64,000 nucleotides of DNA, from NCBI GenBank assembly GCA_001430745.1, contig KQ482040.1, positions 501,500 through 565,499 of the forward strand. Direction: 5' to 3'. Shown piece by piece: positions 10,805 to 24,500 of the stretch. The notes below the pieces were generated by a model. The model saw nothing but the letters and a program-made list of their open reading frames with translations. It made no database searches and had not been told where the DNA came from. Each line of letters starts with the position of its first letter. Position 1 is the first letter of the stretch. The stretch is from Auxenochlorella pyrenoidosa (Eukaryota > Chlorophyta > Trebouxiophyceae > Chlorellales > Chlorellaceae). Position numbers and translations under genes: made by a program.

Positions 10805-12024
10805 ATGCGTCCAGGTGCACCCCGCAGCGCCTTGTCTCGGAGGTGGACCGCGCAGATGCAGCGGGGAATGCCTCACCACCCGGGCTTGTGGGCCCGCCGC
10901 TGCCAGCCGGGGCGTTGGGCGCTCGTCGCCGCTTGCCTCAACCCTCCCTCTTCATGTGCCTGGACCCCTGCTTGCAGCTGCTCCATCAGCACAAATAGTG
11001 TGCTCAGGATGCCGCACGGTGCTGCTGTACCCGGCGGGTGCACAGAACGTGCGATGCGCCCGCTGCAGCACCATCACAAGCGTGGCGCCGCCGCCAGCAG
11101 CGGACAGCATGGCGCAGCTGTGCTGCAGCAATGCGCAGTGTCGAGTCGTGCTGCTGTACCCTCGTGGTGCAGGCCAGGTGCAGGTCAGTGCTGCGAAGCA
11201 AGCTGCAGGGGGCGGGAGGGGCACGTGGGCCACAAATGTTCTGGGGAGCATCCCTGAGAGTCTGAGGGTCAGCTCGAGGCAGCAGCGATGTTGCGCTTGC
11301 TTGTGAGGCACGCTGTCAGAGGTTTGTCCAGCCTGCCCCCGGTCTCACATACCTTGCAGTGTTCTGTGTGCGGCAACCTGAATGACGCGACACAGGCAAA
11401 CCAGCTTGGGCACATTGTGTGCGGCGGCTGTGCCGTCACGCTAGCTTACGCCTTTGGCGCACAGGCAAGGCAACGCATGGGATCGCATCGATTGTGTTTC
11501 ATGGTTTTGTCCGCTAATTACTCCTCACATGTGCCTGCAGCGTGGTTCAAACTGACCATTTGCTCCCTTTTCTGCGCAGCTTGCCGCCTCAACGTGCCCT
11601 GCCCCCCGCCTGCCGCTGCTCCTGTGCAGTCGGTCAAGTGCAGCGTGTGCGGCTTTGTCACCCCTGCCACCGAGCAGAGCAGCGGCAGCCTGGCGGGGCA
11701 GCAAGCGCGGCCGCCCATGCCAGTGCCGCTGCAGCAGGCCGGCGGCGCGGATGCGCCGCAGCAGGCGGGAACGCAGCAGGCCAGCACAGCGACAGGCAAC
11801 AAGCCCAACAGCAGCACGGTGCTTGTTGTGAACCCTGGGGACGAAGGGGGCAACGATGTGAGTGCAGTCACTGAGCCCTTGATGCGTCTGACGCGAGGGC
11901 TGTTTGAGGGTTTCATGCCGAGCCTCATTGTGGGATGTGTTGGCATGCTCCTGAGGACTGTGCACTGTGCTGCCACCTGCAGGGGCCAAACTTGTCGATT
12001 GGCGTTTCTGGCAGTGGCAAATGA
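10805..12024 (+). CDS. LSD1/LOL-type zinc-finger protein with three zf-LSD1 domains
   Basis: Proposed exons: 10805-10814, 10978-11183, 11360-11464, 11630-11857, 11983-12024, giving 196 residues. Three zf-LSD1 repeats of the form CxxC...LLYPxGAxxVxCxxC are seen: VCSGCRTVLLYPAGAQ, RVVLLYPRGAGQVQCSVC (spanning exons 2 and 3) and CGGCAVTLAYAFGAQSVKCSVC (spanning exons 3 and 4). A Gln/Ala/Gly-rich linker follows, then a short C-terminus (STVLVVNPGDEGG, ending in NLSIGVSGSGK) like that of plant LOL proteins. In plants LSD1 family members are nuclear and cytosolic regulators of oxidative cell death; the algal role is inferred. Intron 3 uses a GC donor (CAG, then GCAAGG). The first 10-nt exon is a guess that supplies an ATG in the right phase; the rest is solid. 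Confidence 0.85.
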
Positions 12025-12998
12025 GTGCTGCCTCATCGCCAGCACCGCTTCCAAGTGTGTGAGGCCAGCAGCATGCACATTTGCAGCTGCAGAGTGAACC
12101 CTTCCTCCCCAGCAACGACGCATCCATTTATTTTTCACCTTCCATGCTCACCGATCCCTGAACTATCTTCTGCTTCTATCTGCCCCGCTTGCTCGTCCAG
12201 CCTGCTCCTCCTGCTCTATTTTGTCGTTTGCACCACACTGATGGACATATGCAAAACAGTCAAAGATGCAAGGTTGCAGGGCGCCCGATGCTGGGCTGCA
12301 CCAGGGTGCGCGCCCTGCCGCTGCTCGGCCCACCGCGGCGCCCCGCCGCAGCCAGCAGCAGCAGCAGCAGCTGCACGCACTGCTAGCTGGTTGCAGCGAG
12401 CCTAATCAACGAACAGGCATATTATGCTTGCTGCATGCTGGGCGCCGAGGGCAGCAGCTTGCCCACGCCTTGTCACGGGCAGGCCACGCTGAGCGTGAAA
12501 AGCCACATGCACTCCCACCAAGCCCCCTGAAGTACTGCTGGCAGGTGAGAGATGCCGCTGCCACTGCAACAAACCTGCAGGCTGTGTGAACAGTGCCATT
12601 CTGCAAGACAGAGATGCGATTGCCAAGTGCAAGCTGCCTGCAACGCGCAGCTGGCACACAGCACTCCTAGACCAATGTGCTCACATCCCCTGGTGCTTCC
12701 TTCCGCTCTGCCGCCTTCTCGTGTGCAGCTGCAAAGGGCGCTGCAAAGCAAAGCAGCGCTGCTTTGCAGCTGCATCTGTGCTTTGTTTACAAAACAACCT
12801 GGATGCCGCCGAGAGAAGTACCTTAGCTGCGTATTATTGAACTCTATGTTTCAAGCGTTTTATGCAACATGGTGCAGGATGCATGGCAAACGTTGTGTGG
12901 CGCTGAAGCTCCGAAATCAAGCATTGAAAGCGTCGGGAGAAGCGCAGGAAAAGACTGCTGCAGTGAGCCTCGTGAGAGAAGGAGGCAGCCTGGCGACC
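12025..12998. other. Intergenic 3' region between two convergent genes
   Basis: This stretch lies between the stop of the LSD1-type gene and the stop of the minus-strand 140-residue gene. It is mostly 3' UTR and spacer. A CAG-type triplet run (about 12353-12371) and a TGTAA on the minus strand at 12791-12787 are the only notable elements. Confidence 0.5.
12787..12791 (-). terminator. Probable TGTAA polyadenylation signal of the 140-residue protein gene
   Basis: TGTAA on the minus strand, about 210 bp past the stop codon at 13001-12999, fits the chlorophyte signal. The nearby sequence is moderately AT-rich. Confidence 0.4.
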
Positions 12999-13522
12999 CT
13001 ACAAGCCAAACCAATGGAAGTGTGCGGCCAGCCAAACTCCCGCGCACAACGCCAAAAGGGTCCCAAGCACCTGCTGGAACACGAGGATGCCTATCTGGAC
13101 AGGCAACTCCTTCAGATTTCTGCGCATCTCTTCTGTATCCTCGCGAATCTCGTCCACGAGAGCATCGATTTCTGCCCAGTCCCGTTCCATCTTTTCCCGC
13201 AGAGCCTGCGACAGGAGGTGGCGGCGAGCGTGAACAACACAGCCGAGGCACATGGGTGTGCAGGGGCATGCGCATCAAGGCAAAGATGTAGCATTAAGCG
13301 CCTCACACGCCATTCCTCAAGGCTGAGGCTGGTTCCATTGCTGCCGCTGCCACCGCTGCTGCCGGCCTGGCGGGGCTCAGCGTCAGATCCGCCCGACGGA
13401 GGCTGGGCGGCTAAAGAGAGGCAGCGGCGCATGCCATGCAATGCTGGCTGTGCGCGCCTGGAGCCCCGCAAGGCTCCTGGCTGCGCCCGAAGAGGACAGC
13501 CGCACGCTAGGCGCTGGGCCAT
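12999..13522 (-). CDS. Small protein with organelle-type presequence, acidic helix and C-terminal membrane anchor
   Basis: Two exons (13522-13307 and 13205-12999) give 140 residues. An in-frame TAG lies two codons before ATG 13522. The donor (CGT, then GTGAGG) and acceptor (TGTCGCAG) keep phase 0. Residues 1-45 are Arg/Ala/Ser/Cys-rich with almost no acid, like a mitochondrial or plastid targeting sequence. Residues about 70-105 form a charged amphipathic helix (WAEIDALVDEIREDTEEM), probably coiled-coil. Residues about 111-135 are one hydrophobic segment (VFQQVLGTLLALCAGVWLAA) ending in HFHWFGL. The layout recalls small organelle inner-membrane proteins with a coiled coil followed by a tail anchor, for example DUF1640-type proteins, but I see no diagnostic motif and assign no function. 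Confidence 0.7.
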
Positions 13523-14122
13523 GGCAAACTAGGCTGGAAGTTTCGCGTGAAGGGCAAGAGATGTAGCAGGCCTGCAAAGAAGAGCGTGTCTTGGTGGAAG
13601 CGTGTTGCCAGGGTGGCGCCAGCAAGGCATCAATGTCACGTGTGTTGCAGGCCTGGCGCGTGCCTGATGTGTTGCGTGCACCACCCCTGACTAGTAGATG
13701 GGTTTGAGTGAAGGTGGCAGTGGTGCCCCTGCTCTTGCCCTCCCATTGCGCATACCATGCCTTCCCTGCAAGCATGGCTGCAGCGAGCTGCACATCCCAT
13801 AGGGCCCTCAATTGGGGGGAGCGGTTGCCAGGCAGCTCCTGCTCAAGCCCCTCTGCAAAGAAACCATGCAAATGAACGAACTCAGCGCAGCCCAATCCAT
13901 GCGACGGAAAGCTCCACGTTCTTTGCACTGCCGCCGCCCGTCGACGCCTCCGCTGGGTTTGCAGTCATTAGCAACAGATCAGGTTGAGGCAAGGAAAAAC
14001 GATGCGAAACGAAGGAAAGACGAGCAGAGCGAAAGAACCATGGAAACCCAGGCTGAAAAAGAGGGCAAACAGCAAGGTTGCCACCAGCTGCGGAACTGAG
14101 GCTTGCATCAGGCTAGCAACAT
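13523..14122. other. Spacer between the 140-residue gene and 3-dehydroquinate synthase (same strand)
   Basis: This 600-bp stretch would hold the 3' UTR of the dehydroquinate synthase gene and the promoter of the small gene. Long frames on both strands here show no conserved residues. Around 13980-14070 the plus strand is AG-rich. Confidence 0.5.
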
Positions 14123-17054
<2,932 letters not shown>

Positions 17055-17332
17055 TCGCTTCAGACCCTGTGCCTCCGGTCAATTAATATTGATACTCTGC
17101 GATTGCAGGATTGCTGCTCAGGGGGTCGTTTGGATGCCTTCCTGCCCAGCCTGCGCTGCCAGGTCGGCAAGCCCCGCACGGACTCCTCCTTTGTCACTTC
17201 CACGGGCCACTCACGCTTTAGCATTGGTCCTGAGTAGTTTGTGCGCCCGTCAACCGGTAAAAAGGCCTCTCAGGCTCAGCTCCTCTACTACAGGTCTGCG
17301 CCCCCCTCGCCCAGCCTTCAGCAGCAGCAGCC
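17055..17332. promoter_or_regulatory. Short divergent promoter region between 3-dehydroquinate synthase and the DnaJ zinc-finger gene
   Basis: The two start codons (17054 minus, 17333 plus) are only 278 bp apart, so both core promoters and 5' UTRs must lie here. Both products look plastid-targeted, which makes shared control plausible but unproven. An AT-rich patch (AATTAATATTGATAC) at 17081-17095 is the only visible candidate element. Confidence 0.55.
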
Positions 17333-18122
17333 ATGGCATCGCGCGCGTATCAATCAACGCAAGCAGCATGCCGGCCAGGCCCTGCGCTGCCGGCGCAGGC
17401 TCCAGCTCCGCTCGCGGTGGCTGGCGCCCGCGCAGCTGGGAAGCGGCGTTGCCAGCGAGGCGACCGCCAAGTTGCCCATGCCGATGCAGCTGTGCTCCAG
17501 GTGTGGGACAGAATGAAGTATATTTTGAGCTGCTGTGACCAGGTCCTGTGAGGAAGTTTGCATGGTGGGGCACAGCTGACTTTGAGCCTCTCTTTGCCCG
17601 ATCGGAAGTTGAATTGGGTTATGTTTTTACTCGCCCATCTGGCGGGCTCCCTGCTTGCTATGCAGGAGGTGATCGTGGGCGGCGCTGTGACAGCGGCGAC
17701 AGCTGCTGCTGTGCTCAACGGCTTCAACAAGGTGGGGCTCGCTGGTCGTCTTGTGTGGTTCCGTGGCGGGAAGCCCTGCTGAACCCCACGCTATCCACAG
17801 GTAGTGCCTGCAATGCACGGGCGGGCATGGTAGCACGATGTGGTCGCTTCTTCACCTTTAGATCGCCCTCCTGGCCGCCTGCTTGTCACTGCAGGGCGAG
17901 CCTGAAGTCTGCAGCTCCTGCGGGGGAACCGGGGCGCAGGCGCCCTGCCTCGTCTGCGAGGGCAGCGGGAAGTCGGCAGCATCGGCGGCAACAGGCAGCC
18001 AGCCTGGACTCATCCCCAAGACAGGCCGCAGCAGCAGCAGCCGGGAATGCCGCGTTTGTGCTGGCGTGGGCATCATTTACTGCAAAACGTGTGGCGGCAG
18101 CGGATACACGACCAAGCTCTGA
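17333..18122 (+). CDS. Plastid-type DnaJ zinc-finger protein with one membrane segment (LQY1/PSA2-like)
   Basis: Exons 17333-17500, 17666-17731 and 17862-18122 give 164 residues. Exon 1 encodes an Ala/Arg/Gln-rich transit-peptide-like sequence. Exon 2 and the start of exon 3 encode a hydrophobic stretch (VIVGGAVTAATAAAVLNGF, then IALLAACLSL). The C-terminal half holds four CxxCxGxG-type repeats: CSSCGGTG, CLVCEGSG, CRVCAGVG and CKTCGGSG, the zinc-binding cysteine-rich module of DnaJ without its J domain. Plant proteins of this layout (LQY1, PSA2, BSD2 type) are thylakoid or stromal factors for photosystem or Rubisco assembly; which one this matches cannot be decided by eye. Exon 3 could instead begin at the later acceptor 17894, giving a shorter protein that drops the second hydrophobic half. 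Confidence 0.82.
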
Positions 18123-18765
18123 CATGTGAAGCCGTGTCCACCGTGTCATGTGTGCTGGCCTGCTGTTCTCCTCTGACGTATCGTGTTCCCTTTTCATTGG
18201 CGTACTGCTCTGCGGCATTGCGATGTGTTGCCCAGATGGCCTCGTTTGGCACTTCCTTGCTGCTTCGAACCTTTCAAAGATCCTTGACGGCAGCCATGCG
18301 CGTTGATTCAATTGGGAATTTCATCTATTCATGTAATCTGCATGGTTGAGCACGAGTTAGTTTACCAAACTCGTTGGCGCAGTGCCATGGCGGTACATGC
18401 TCGCTAAGACTGCCTGAGCTCAGGGTATGCTTGCAGCAAGGCGAGCCCATGGGATGTGGCGAATCTTGATCCTTTCAAAAGCACTGGCTAGCCTTGCATG
18501 CATCGATTGGTGAGTAATGTTGGCGATGCTGCAGCTGCAAGCGCTGATGCGAACATATTGTTGAACGTCAACATGCCGTGGTGAGGGCAAGCCGCTCCCC
18601 GCCTGCTCACCGCCGGCATGCAAACTCATAGCTGTCCTGTCCTGCAGCGGTCTTGCTTTTCCATCGCGATCGATCAACACTCCGACACCTTTCTGAGCAG
18701 TAGGAGGGCCCGCTTGGCTGCTGTGGCCACTTTTCTGGGAGCAGTGTTCACAACCCTCTTCCCCC
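18123..18765. other. Spacer between the DnaJ zinc-finger gene and the BAHD acyltransferase gene
   Basis: No exon is supported in this 643-bp stretch. It should contain the 3' UTR of the first gene, including TGTAA at 18332, and the promoter of the next. Confidence 0.5.
18332..18336 (+). terminator. Probable TGTAA polyadenylation signal of the DnaJ zinc-finger gene
   Basis: TGTAA in an AT-rich context (TCATCTATTCATGTAATC), about 210 bp after the stop codon at 18120-18122. Confidence 0.45.
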
Positions 18766-20965
18766 ATGCCCATGGCTCAGCGCGGCAGCACTCTGCTACC
18801 CTGGAGTGTTGTCAGCGAGGAGCTAGTTGCGTCCGCCGGTGGGGCGGACACAGCCGCTGCACCGCTGGCAGGCGGTGGCACTCCCGCCGGGCTGCCGGCA
18901 CTCTCGCTGGTTGATCGCCTCGCGGCACCGACTGCATGGATGCACCTGGCGCTAGTGTTTGCACAGCCGCTTGATGGCCATAAACTGCGAGATGCACTTG
19001 CGCACACTTTGACGCTCTTCCCGACGCTCGCCTGCCGCGCCAGCCGAGACGCGGTGAGCTGATGCTCTTCCAGCCATGCACCCAGCCACACTTGCACCCT
19101 TGTGAGGCTTGGCATCATGTCCCTTTCTCAGCAGCTCAGATGAAACCCAACCGGTACCTCGACTGCTCTGACATGTCCACTTTGCCCTCTCCCCCGCCAC
19201 TGCAGCACGGCGAGTGGCAGCTGTGCCAGCCACACGCAGGCGCACTGCTCAGCCTTGGTACATCGGGCAAGCCGCTCAGCAGCCTGGTGCCGCCAACCCC
19301 GCTGCCCGCAGCCGCCCCGCTGACAGATCTGGGCGGGGAGCTGTTTGGGCACCTGGAAGGCGCCGACCAGGCAGCCGACGTGCTGCCGCTGCTGCAAGTT
19401 GCGCTGGTGTCGCTGCACAGCAGCAGCAATGCGGCTGGCAGCGGTGCAGGGTGCGTCCTGGGCCTGCGCGTGTCGCACCTGGTGGGCGACTTCGGCACCC
19501 TGCGAGCCGCGCTGCATCACTTGGCGGCAGCGTACAGCGGCAGGGCGCCGAGCGATGCACCACCGCAGCCCGCCGAGCCGCTCATCACGGCTCTTGCCGC
19601 GGCTGCGCCCCCGGCCGGCACCGAGCCATGGAACTACCTGCGCCTGCCCGCCGGCTTTATGGAGCAGATGATGGCGCTCGTGGCGGCGCCGCCGCAGCGC
19701 GGCCTCACGCTGCACTTCCCGCCCGCCCGCCTGGCGGCACTCAAGGCGCAGGCCCTGGCCGAGGCAGAGGCGGCCGAGGCTGCGGCCAGCGATGACGGCA
19801 GCGCAGACGTTCCTGGATGGGTGTCCACCAACGATGCGCTGATGGCCTGGCTGTGGAAGGCGTTTGCGTCACTGCCCTGCAGGTGTGCAGCGCATCCGGC
19901 GGGATGCGCCCTTTGTCTCGGGAGCGGGACAGACATGCACCCCTTGGCATTGCAAGCAAGTCTACGCGTGCCCAGCATCTCTGTGGGCACGCCCTTCCTG
20001 GCTGCAGGCGTGGCGCGGTGACTGCCTTCAACCAAGGCCTGGACATGCGCGGCCGCCTGCCTGCTCTGCCAGGCCAGGCGGCGCCCAGTGCACAGCCGCG
20101 CTGGCTGTACGGCAACCTCGCCACCAGCGCCTTCACCCCTGACTTGGATGTGTCGGCAATGTCGCTGGGCGCAGTCGCACGCGCCCTGCGCCGCACCGTG
20201 GTCAGGTGTGTGACAACAGGCTTGGGTGGGAATGCCCGCTAGGCTTACGAAGTTTGGTACTTGATGCAGGTGGCAGGCATCACGACTCAGCACAGAGTTT
20301 GGTGCTGCACATGCCTCGGGTTGTAACACCCGGCAGCGCCTGTGCAAAAAGCAGTTCTGCATTTGCTGCTCCCCCCACCTGCCTCTGTCACTTTGCACAT
20401 GCCTGCAGCGACGCCGCCAAGTTTGCTGGCGACCTCGCGCACGTGGCCGCAGCGCTGGCGGGCGGCGCACGCTGCAGCCAGTTCATCATCCTGCCCGTGC
20501 TGCGCATACTTGAGGTGAGAGCTGTCGATATCAGCCGTTTGCACCATAAAAGGCGAGCAGGTCATGTTCAGTATTTGTGCATCCCGTGCCCCAGCCCTGG
20601 GTGCGGCTAATATCTTCACAAGCGCTGCCTACTCCCCGTGTCTGCCTGTTTCTCCCCCCGCCTACCCTTCCCGGTGCGCTTGCCGCTCTGCCTTGCAGGC
20701 CGCAGCAGCAGGCCGCCCCGCGCCGGTGATGGTCAGCCAGTGCACCGTGGATTACGGGGCGGATGCCGACTTTGCGGGGCAGCTGCCCGTGGCGGCAGTG
20801 CCCACCTTTGGACGCATGGTCATCCCCATTGCTCACAGCCAGCCCGCACCGCCTGCGGCCGGGGGTGGCGTGCTGGTGCACCTGTGGCTGCCAGAGGAGC
20901 AGGCGGGCGAGCTGGCATCAGCAGCTGAGGCAGCGGCTGCAGAGCAGTCAGCCAGCAGTTCGTAA
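18766..20965 (+). CDS. BAHD-family acyltransferase
   Basis: Transfers an acyl group from acyl-CoA to an alcohol or amine; the substrate cannot be predicted. Exons 18766-19053, 19206-19882, 20008-20205, 20409-20514 and 20699-20965 give 511 residues. The catalytic HxxxD motif is intact as HLVGD in a typical setting (GLRVSHLVGDFGTL). VSTNDALMAWLWKAF matches the STND(V/A)L block, and LDMRGRLPALPG followed by YGNLATSAF matches the block that precedes the C-terminal lobe. The structural DFGWG motif is replaced by DADFAGQLP near residue 450, so the protein is divergent. The enzyme is probably cytosolic, with no targeting sequence seen. Two ATGs (18766 and 18772) are possible starts. Low-complexity Ala/Glu runs (about residues 280-295) lengthen it beyond the usual 430-460 residues. 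Confidence 0.88.
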
Positions 20966-21540
20966 TGTGTACATGCGGATTGCGCATCGTACCCAGTTGT
21001 CCTCTGCCTGGGCGCGTGTGCGGCAAAGCCAAATGGTGTGCTAGGATCCAACCTCGGGTTCATGCATCCTATGCCTTCTAACGCCGGCTCTTCCGCGCAT
21101 TGTCGTATTGCTGATGTGGCCATCACATGCATGGTGCCTCAACTACTGTGAAGCGGGAGCGTTACGCCTGCCTGCCTGTCTGTGCGTCTGTTGGCAACCA
21201 TACGTAGTGAGTATATTACATGGTGGCATTAGTGAGGTGTATCTGGCTTGTCAGGAAAATTCATCACCACCAGCAAAAGACTATTGCTCCCATGGTTCCC
21301 GACATTGCCAGATTGTGCAGTGCAGAACAAAGCGGGTGGGTGCATGGTGCGCGCACTCATTGCGACCGCAAGTCTATTAGAGATTGATCAAACAAGGGAT
21401 TGATATCAACCAATCCCGGGGATACATCCTAGTTAGCATGCTTGTGGCCTTTAGGCACCGGCCTCTGCATGCGCCTGCTGGGCTGCATGACGCTAACGCT
21501 GCCCATTGGTAAATTCAGTTTTGGTCCACGTGTCTTGCAC
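20966..21540. other. Convergent intergenic region between the BAHD and methyltransferase genes
   Basis: This 575-bp stretch lies between two stop codons on opposite strands. It contains 3' UTR sequence only, as far as I can see. TGTAA on the minus strand at 21220-21216 probably serves the methyltransferase gene. Confidence 0.5.
21216..21220 (-). terminator. Probable TGTAA polyadenylation signal of the methyltransferase gene
   Basis: TGTAA on the minus strand in an AT-rich patch (CATGTAATATACTC), about 320 bp after the stop at 21543-21541. Confidence 0.4.
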
Positions 21541-24500
21541 TCACTCCCAAGTTGTCTTCAGCTCAGTGTAGCGTTGCATCACAACCATGCCATGGCGGAA
21601 TGCGAGCCCGCCTGCCTTCATCGCCCCAAATGTTGGGTGCAGCATGAAAGCGTCCCAGCCGCGCTGCTTGAAGATGGTGACCATGTCGCGCTCGGCAGAC
21701 TGCAGGGCAGCCAGGGGCAGAGCATTTCTTACCAACAACACACAGTTGCCTACTTGGGCTTCTTGTGCAAATAGGCATTTGCGCAAACAAATGCCTGCAA
21801 GGGCTTGTACGTAATTTAGTGCACACCAGAGATGCCTGCATGGCAGCACAAGCAGCCGCACTTGCCCTGTGCATGAACCCGTCGGGTGTTTTGATCGCCC
21901 AATCTGCCGCCGCGTACTGCATGGCAGAGGCGGGGTGATTGGCTGCTTGAAACGCGCAGCTGCAGGCTTCAAGTGGCTGTCCCCTGTCAGCCCTGTGACT
22001 GTTGAACAGTCCTGTATGACAATGCACAAGGCCAGGGGGGCCATACCAGTTCAGGCAATGTGCACAGCGTACGCATCAGTCGGTGCTGCTCACCGGCCAC
22101 AGGTGCGTATCGTGGAAGGCCAGCACTGTGGAATTGCTGATGAGGCCGGCTCCTTCCAGCCGGTCAAACCTGCATGCAGACAATGCACTTGCAAAATGAG
22201 TGGGCCCTGAGTTTGTGATCCCCTGCTGTGAAGCAAAGTGGTGCCTTGCTGGCGCCGAGAAAGCCAATTGGGTAGCAACCCTGCCACTGCTGCTGACTGA
22301 AGCTGACAGCAGTCCCAAGCGCACATTTCCATCTGCGGCTCCACCAGATGAGCCTGCACGGCAAGAGGAGAGGCCAAGAAGAGGGAACAGGCGCATATTC
22401 ACTTGGCATCAATGGGCGGCAGCAGAGGCATCCCTTCGCCAATGCACAGTGAGCCCTGCTGCAGAACAAGACCAAGCCAGCAAATGACTGCTGGTCCTGC
22501 CCTTTCAACCCACATCGAAGAAGATCAGATCGACAGGCTTATTGTCGACATCTGCTGCCTCCAGGGTGCGGACATCCTTGAGGATCGTCTTGTGACGCGT
22601 CGGGTGCACCGGCGGAACCTCCTGGATGTCTGCAGTGTGAGGGTTTCGCAGCAAGCTCAAGGGAGGATGCGTCTCTGCAGGTGCAGGCACAGTGTCTGTG
22701 GCTGCCATCCAGAGGGAGGCGCCGAAAACACGGGTGCGCACACAGTGTGCGCTCAAAACAGTGAGCAACATTGATGCGCTTCCAGTGGCAGCTGCTGGGC
22801 GAAGGATTGCTGCCTACCTACCTACGGTGTACATAATACCTGCAGCAGGACGAAACGCCATAAATGAGTTGGGTGCGACTGATCAATCATCATTGGCCAA
22901 GCTCGATAGCTTTTCCAGCCGAAGACACCGGCGCATGCAGGCGGGCATGTGGGCTCTGCGCTGCGATGCACTGCATGGAAGGCAAACGGTCAGAGCCATC
23001 CCTTGCTGACCCCGGGCTCTGCATGTACATGTTTCATGCGCCCTCACCCTGCGTGGGCTTCATGGCTTGCAAGAAGTTGCGGGCCGAGTAGCCACGCAGG
23101 CCGCCAATCTCGAGCACACTCGAGAAGCGCAGGCCACGCACAATAGCATACAGGAAGAGCGCCTCGTCATCCTGCAGAGGTGGCGTGAAAGATGCGGCGC
23201 TGGCCAGCCTGGGGCGGCAGGGCGCTCCGGGCGTGCATGCGCATCAGCGGCAGGCAATGCAGTGGCTTATGTGTGCGACATCTGCCCAGAAGCATGCAGG
23301 CATTGCACATGCGCTGCGCAGTGCCATCTTAATGGCGCATGTGATACTGGGTCTGTGTCGCAAGTTCCGTTTCGATTAGACAGGCCTAAACAAGCACTCC
23401 GGCTGCTGCCAGGTGCCATGCGCAGTGCAGTGCAGCATGCGCCGTGTCAACAGCCCTGCCCTCACCTGGATGGGGCCGAGCAATTTCTGCTCGCGAGGCT
23501 GCGTGAGGTGCGACAGATCATATTTCCCGGCCAAATCGCAACCACCTCCTGCACGCATTTGTACAGTGGTCCAGAAATTTAAAAGAGAGGACGGGAGGAA
23601 AATTTGAATTGGCAGGTGAGCGTCAGCTTAACGTCAGCGGCCCGCAGATGTGTGTGTGTGTGGTGGGGGTGGGGGGGGGTGGGGGGTGGGGGGGGGAGGG
23701 TGAGTAGGGACANNNNNNNNNNNNNNNNNNNNNNNNNNNNNNNNNNNNNNNNNNNNNNNNNNNNNNNNNNNNNNNNNNNNNNNNNNNNNNNNNNNNNNNN
23801 NNNNNNNNNNNNNNNNNNNNNNNNNNNNNNNNNNNNNNNNNNNNNNNNNNNNNNNNNNNNNNNNNNNNNNNNNNNNNNNNNNNNNNNNNNNNNNNNNNNN
23901 NNNNNNNNNNNNNNNNNNNNNNNNNNNNNNNNNNNNNNNNNNNNNNNNNNNNNNNNNNNNNNNNNNNNNNNNNNNNNNNNNNNNNNNNNNNNNNNNNNNN
24001 NNNNNNNNNNNNNNNNNNNNNNNNNNNNNNNNNNNNNNNNNNNNNNNNNNNNNNNNNNNNNNNNNNNNNNNNNNNNNNNNNNNNNNNNNNNNNNNNNNNN
24101 NNNNNNNNNNNNNNNNNNNNNNNNNNNNNNNNNNNNNNNNNNNNNNNNNNNNNNNNNNNNNNNNNNNNNNNNNNNNNNNNNNNNNNNNNNNNNNNNNNNN
24201 NNNNNNNNNNNNNNNNNNNNNNNNNNNNNNNNNNNNNNNNNNNNNNNNNNNNNNNNNNNNNNNNNNNNNNNNNNNNNNNNNNNNNNNNNNNNNNNNNNNN
24301 NNNNNNNNNNNNNNNNNNNNNNNNNNNNNNNNNNNNNNNNNNNNNNNNNNNNNNNNNNNNNNNNNNNNNNNNNNNNNNNNNNNNNNNNNNNNNNNNNNNN
24401 NNNNNNNNNNNNNNNNNNNNNNNNNNNNNNNNNNNNNNNNNNNNNNNNNNNNNNNNNNNNNNNNNNNNNNNNNNNNNNNNNNNNNNNNNNNNNGGGGAGG

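Noticed and set aside
12552..13532. 326-codon open frame on the plus strand
   Set aside because: It runs antisense over the well-supported 140-residue gene, has no conserved blocks, and its composition follows from the GC-rich opposite strand.
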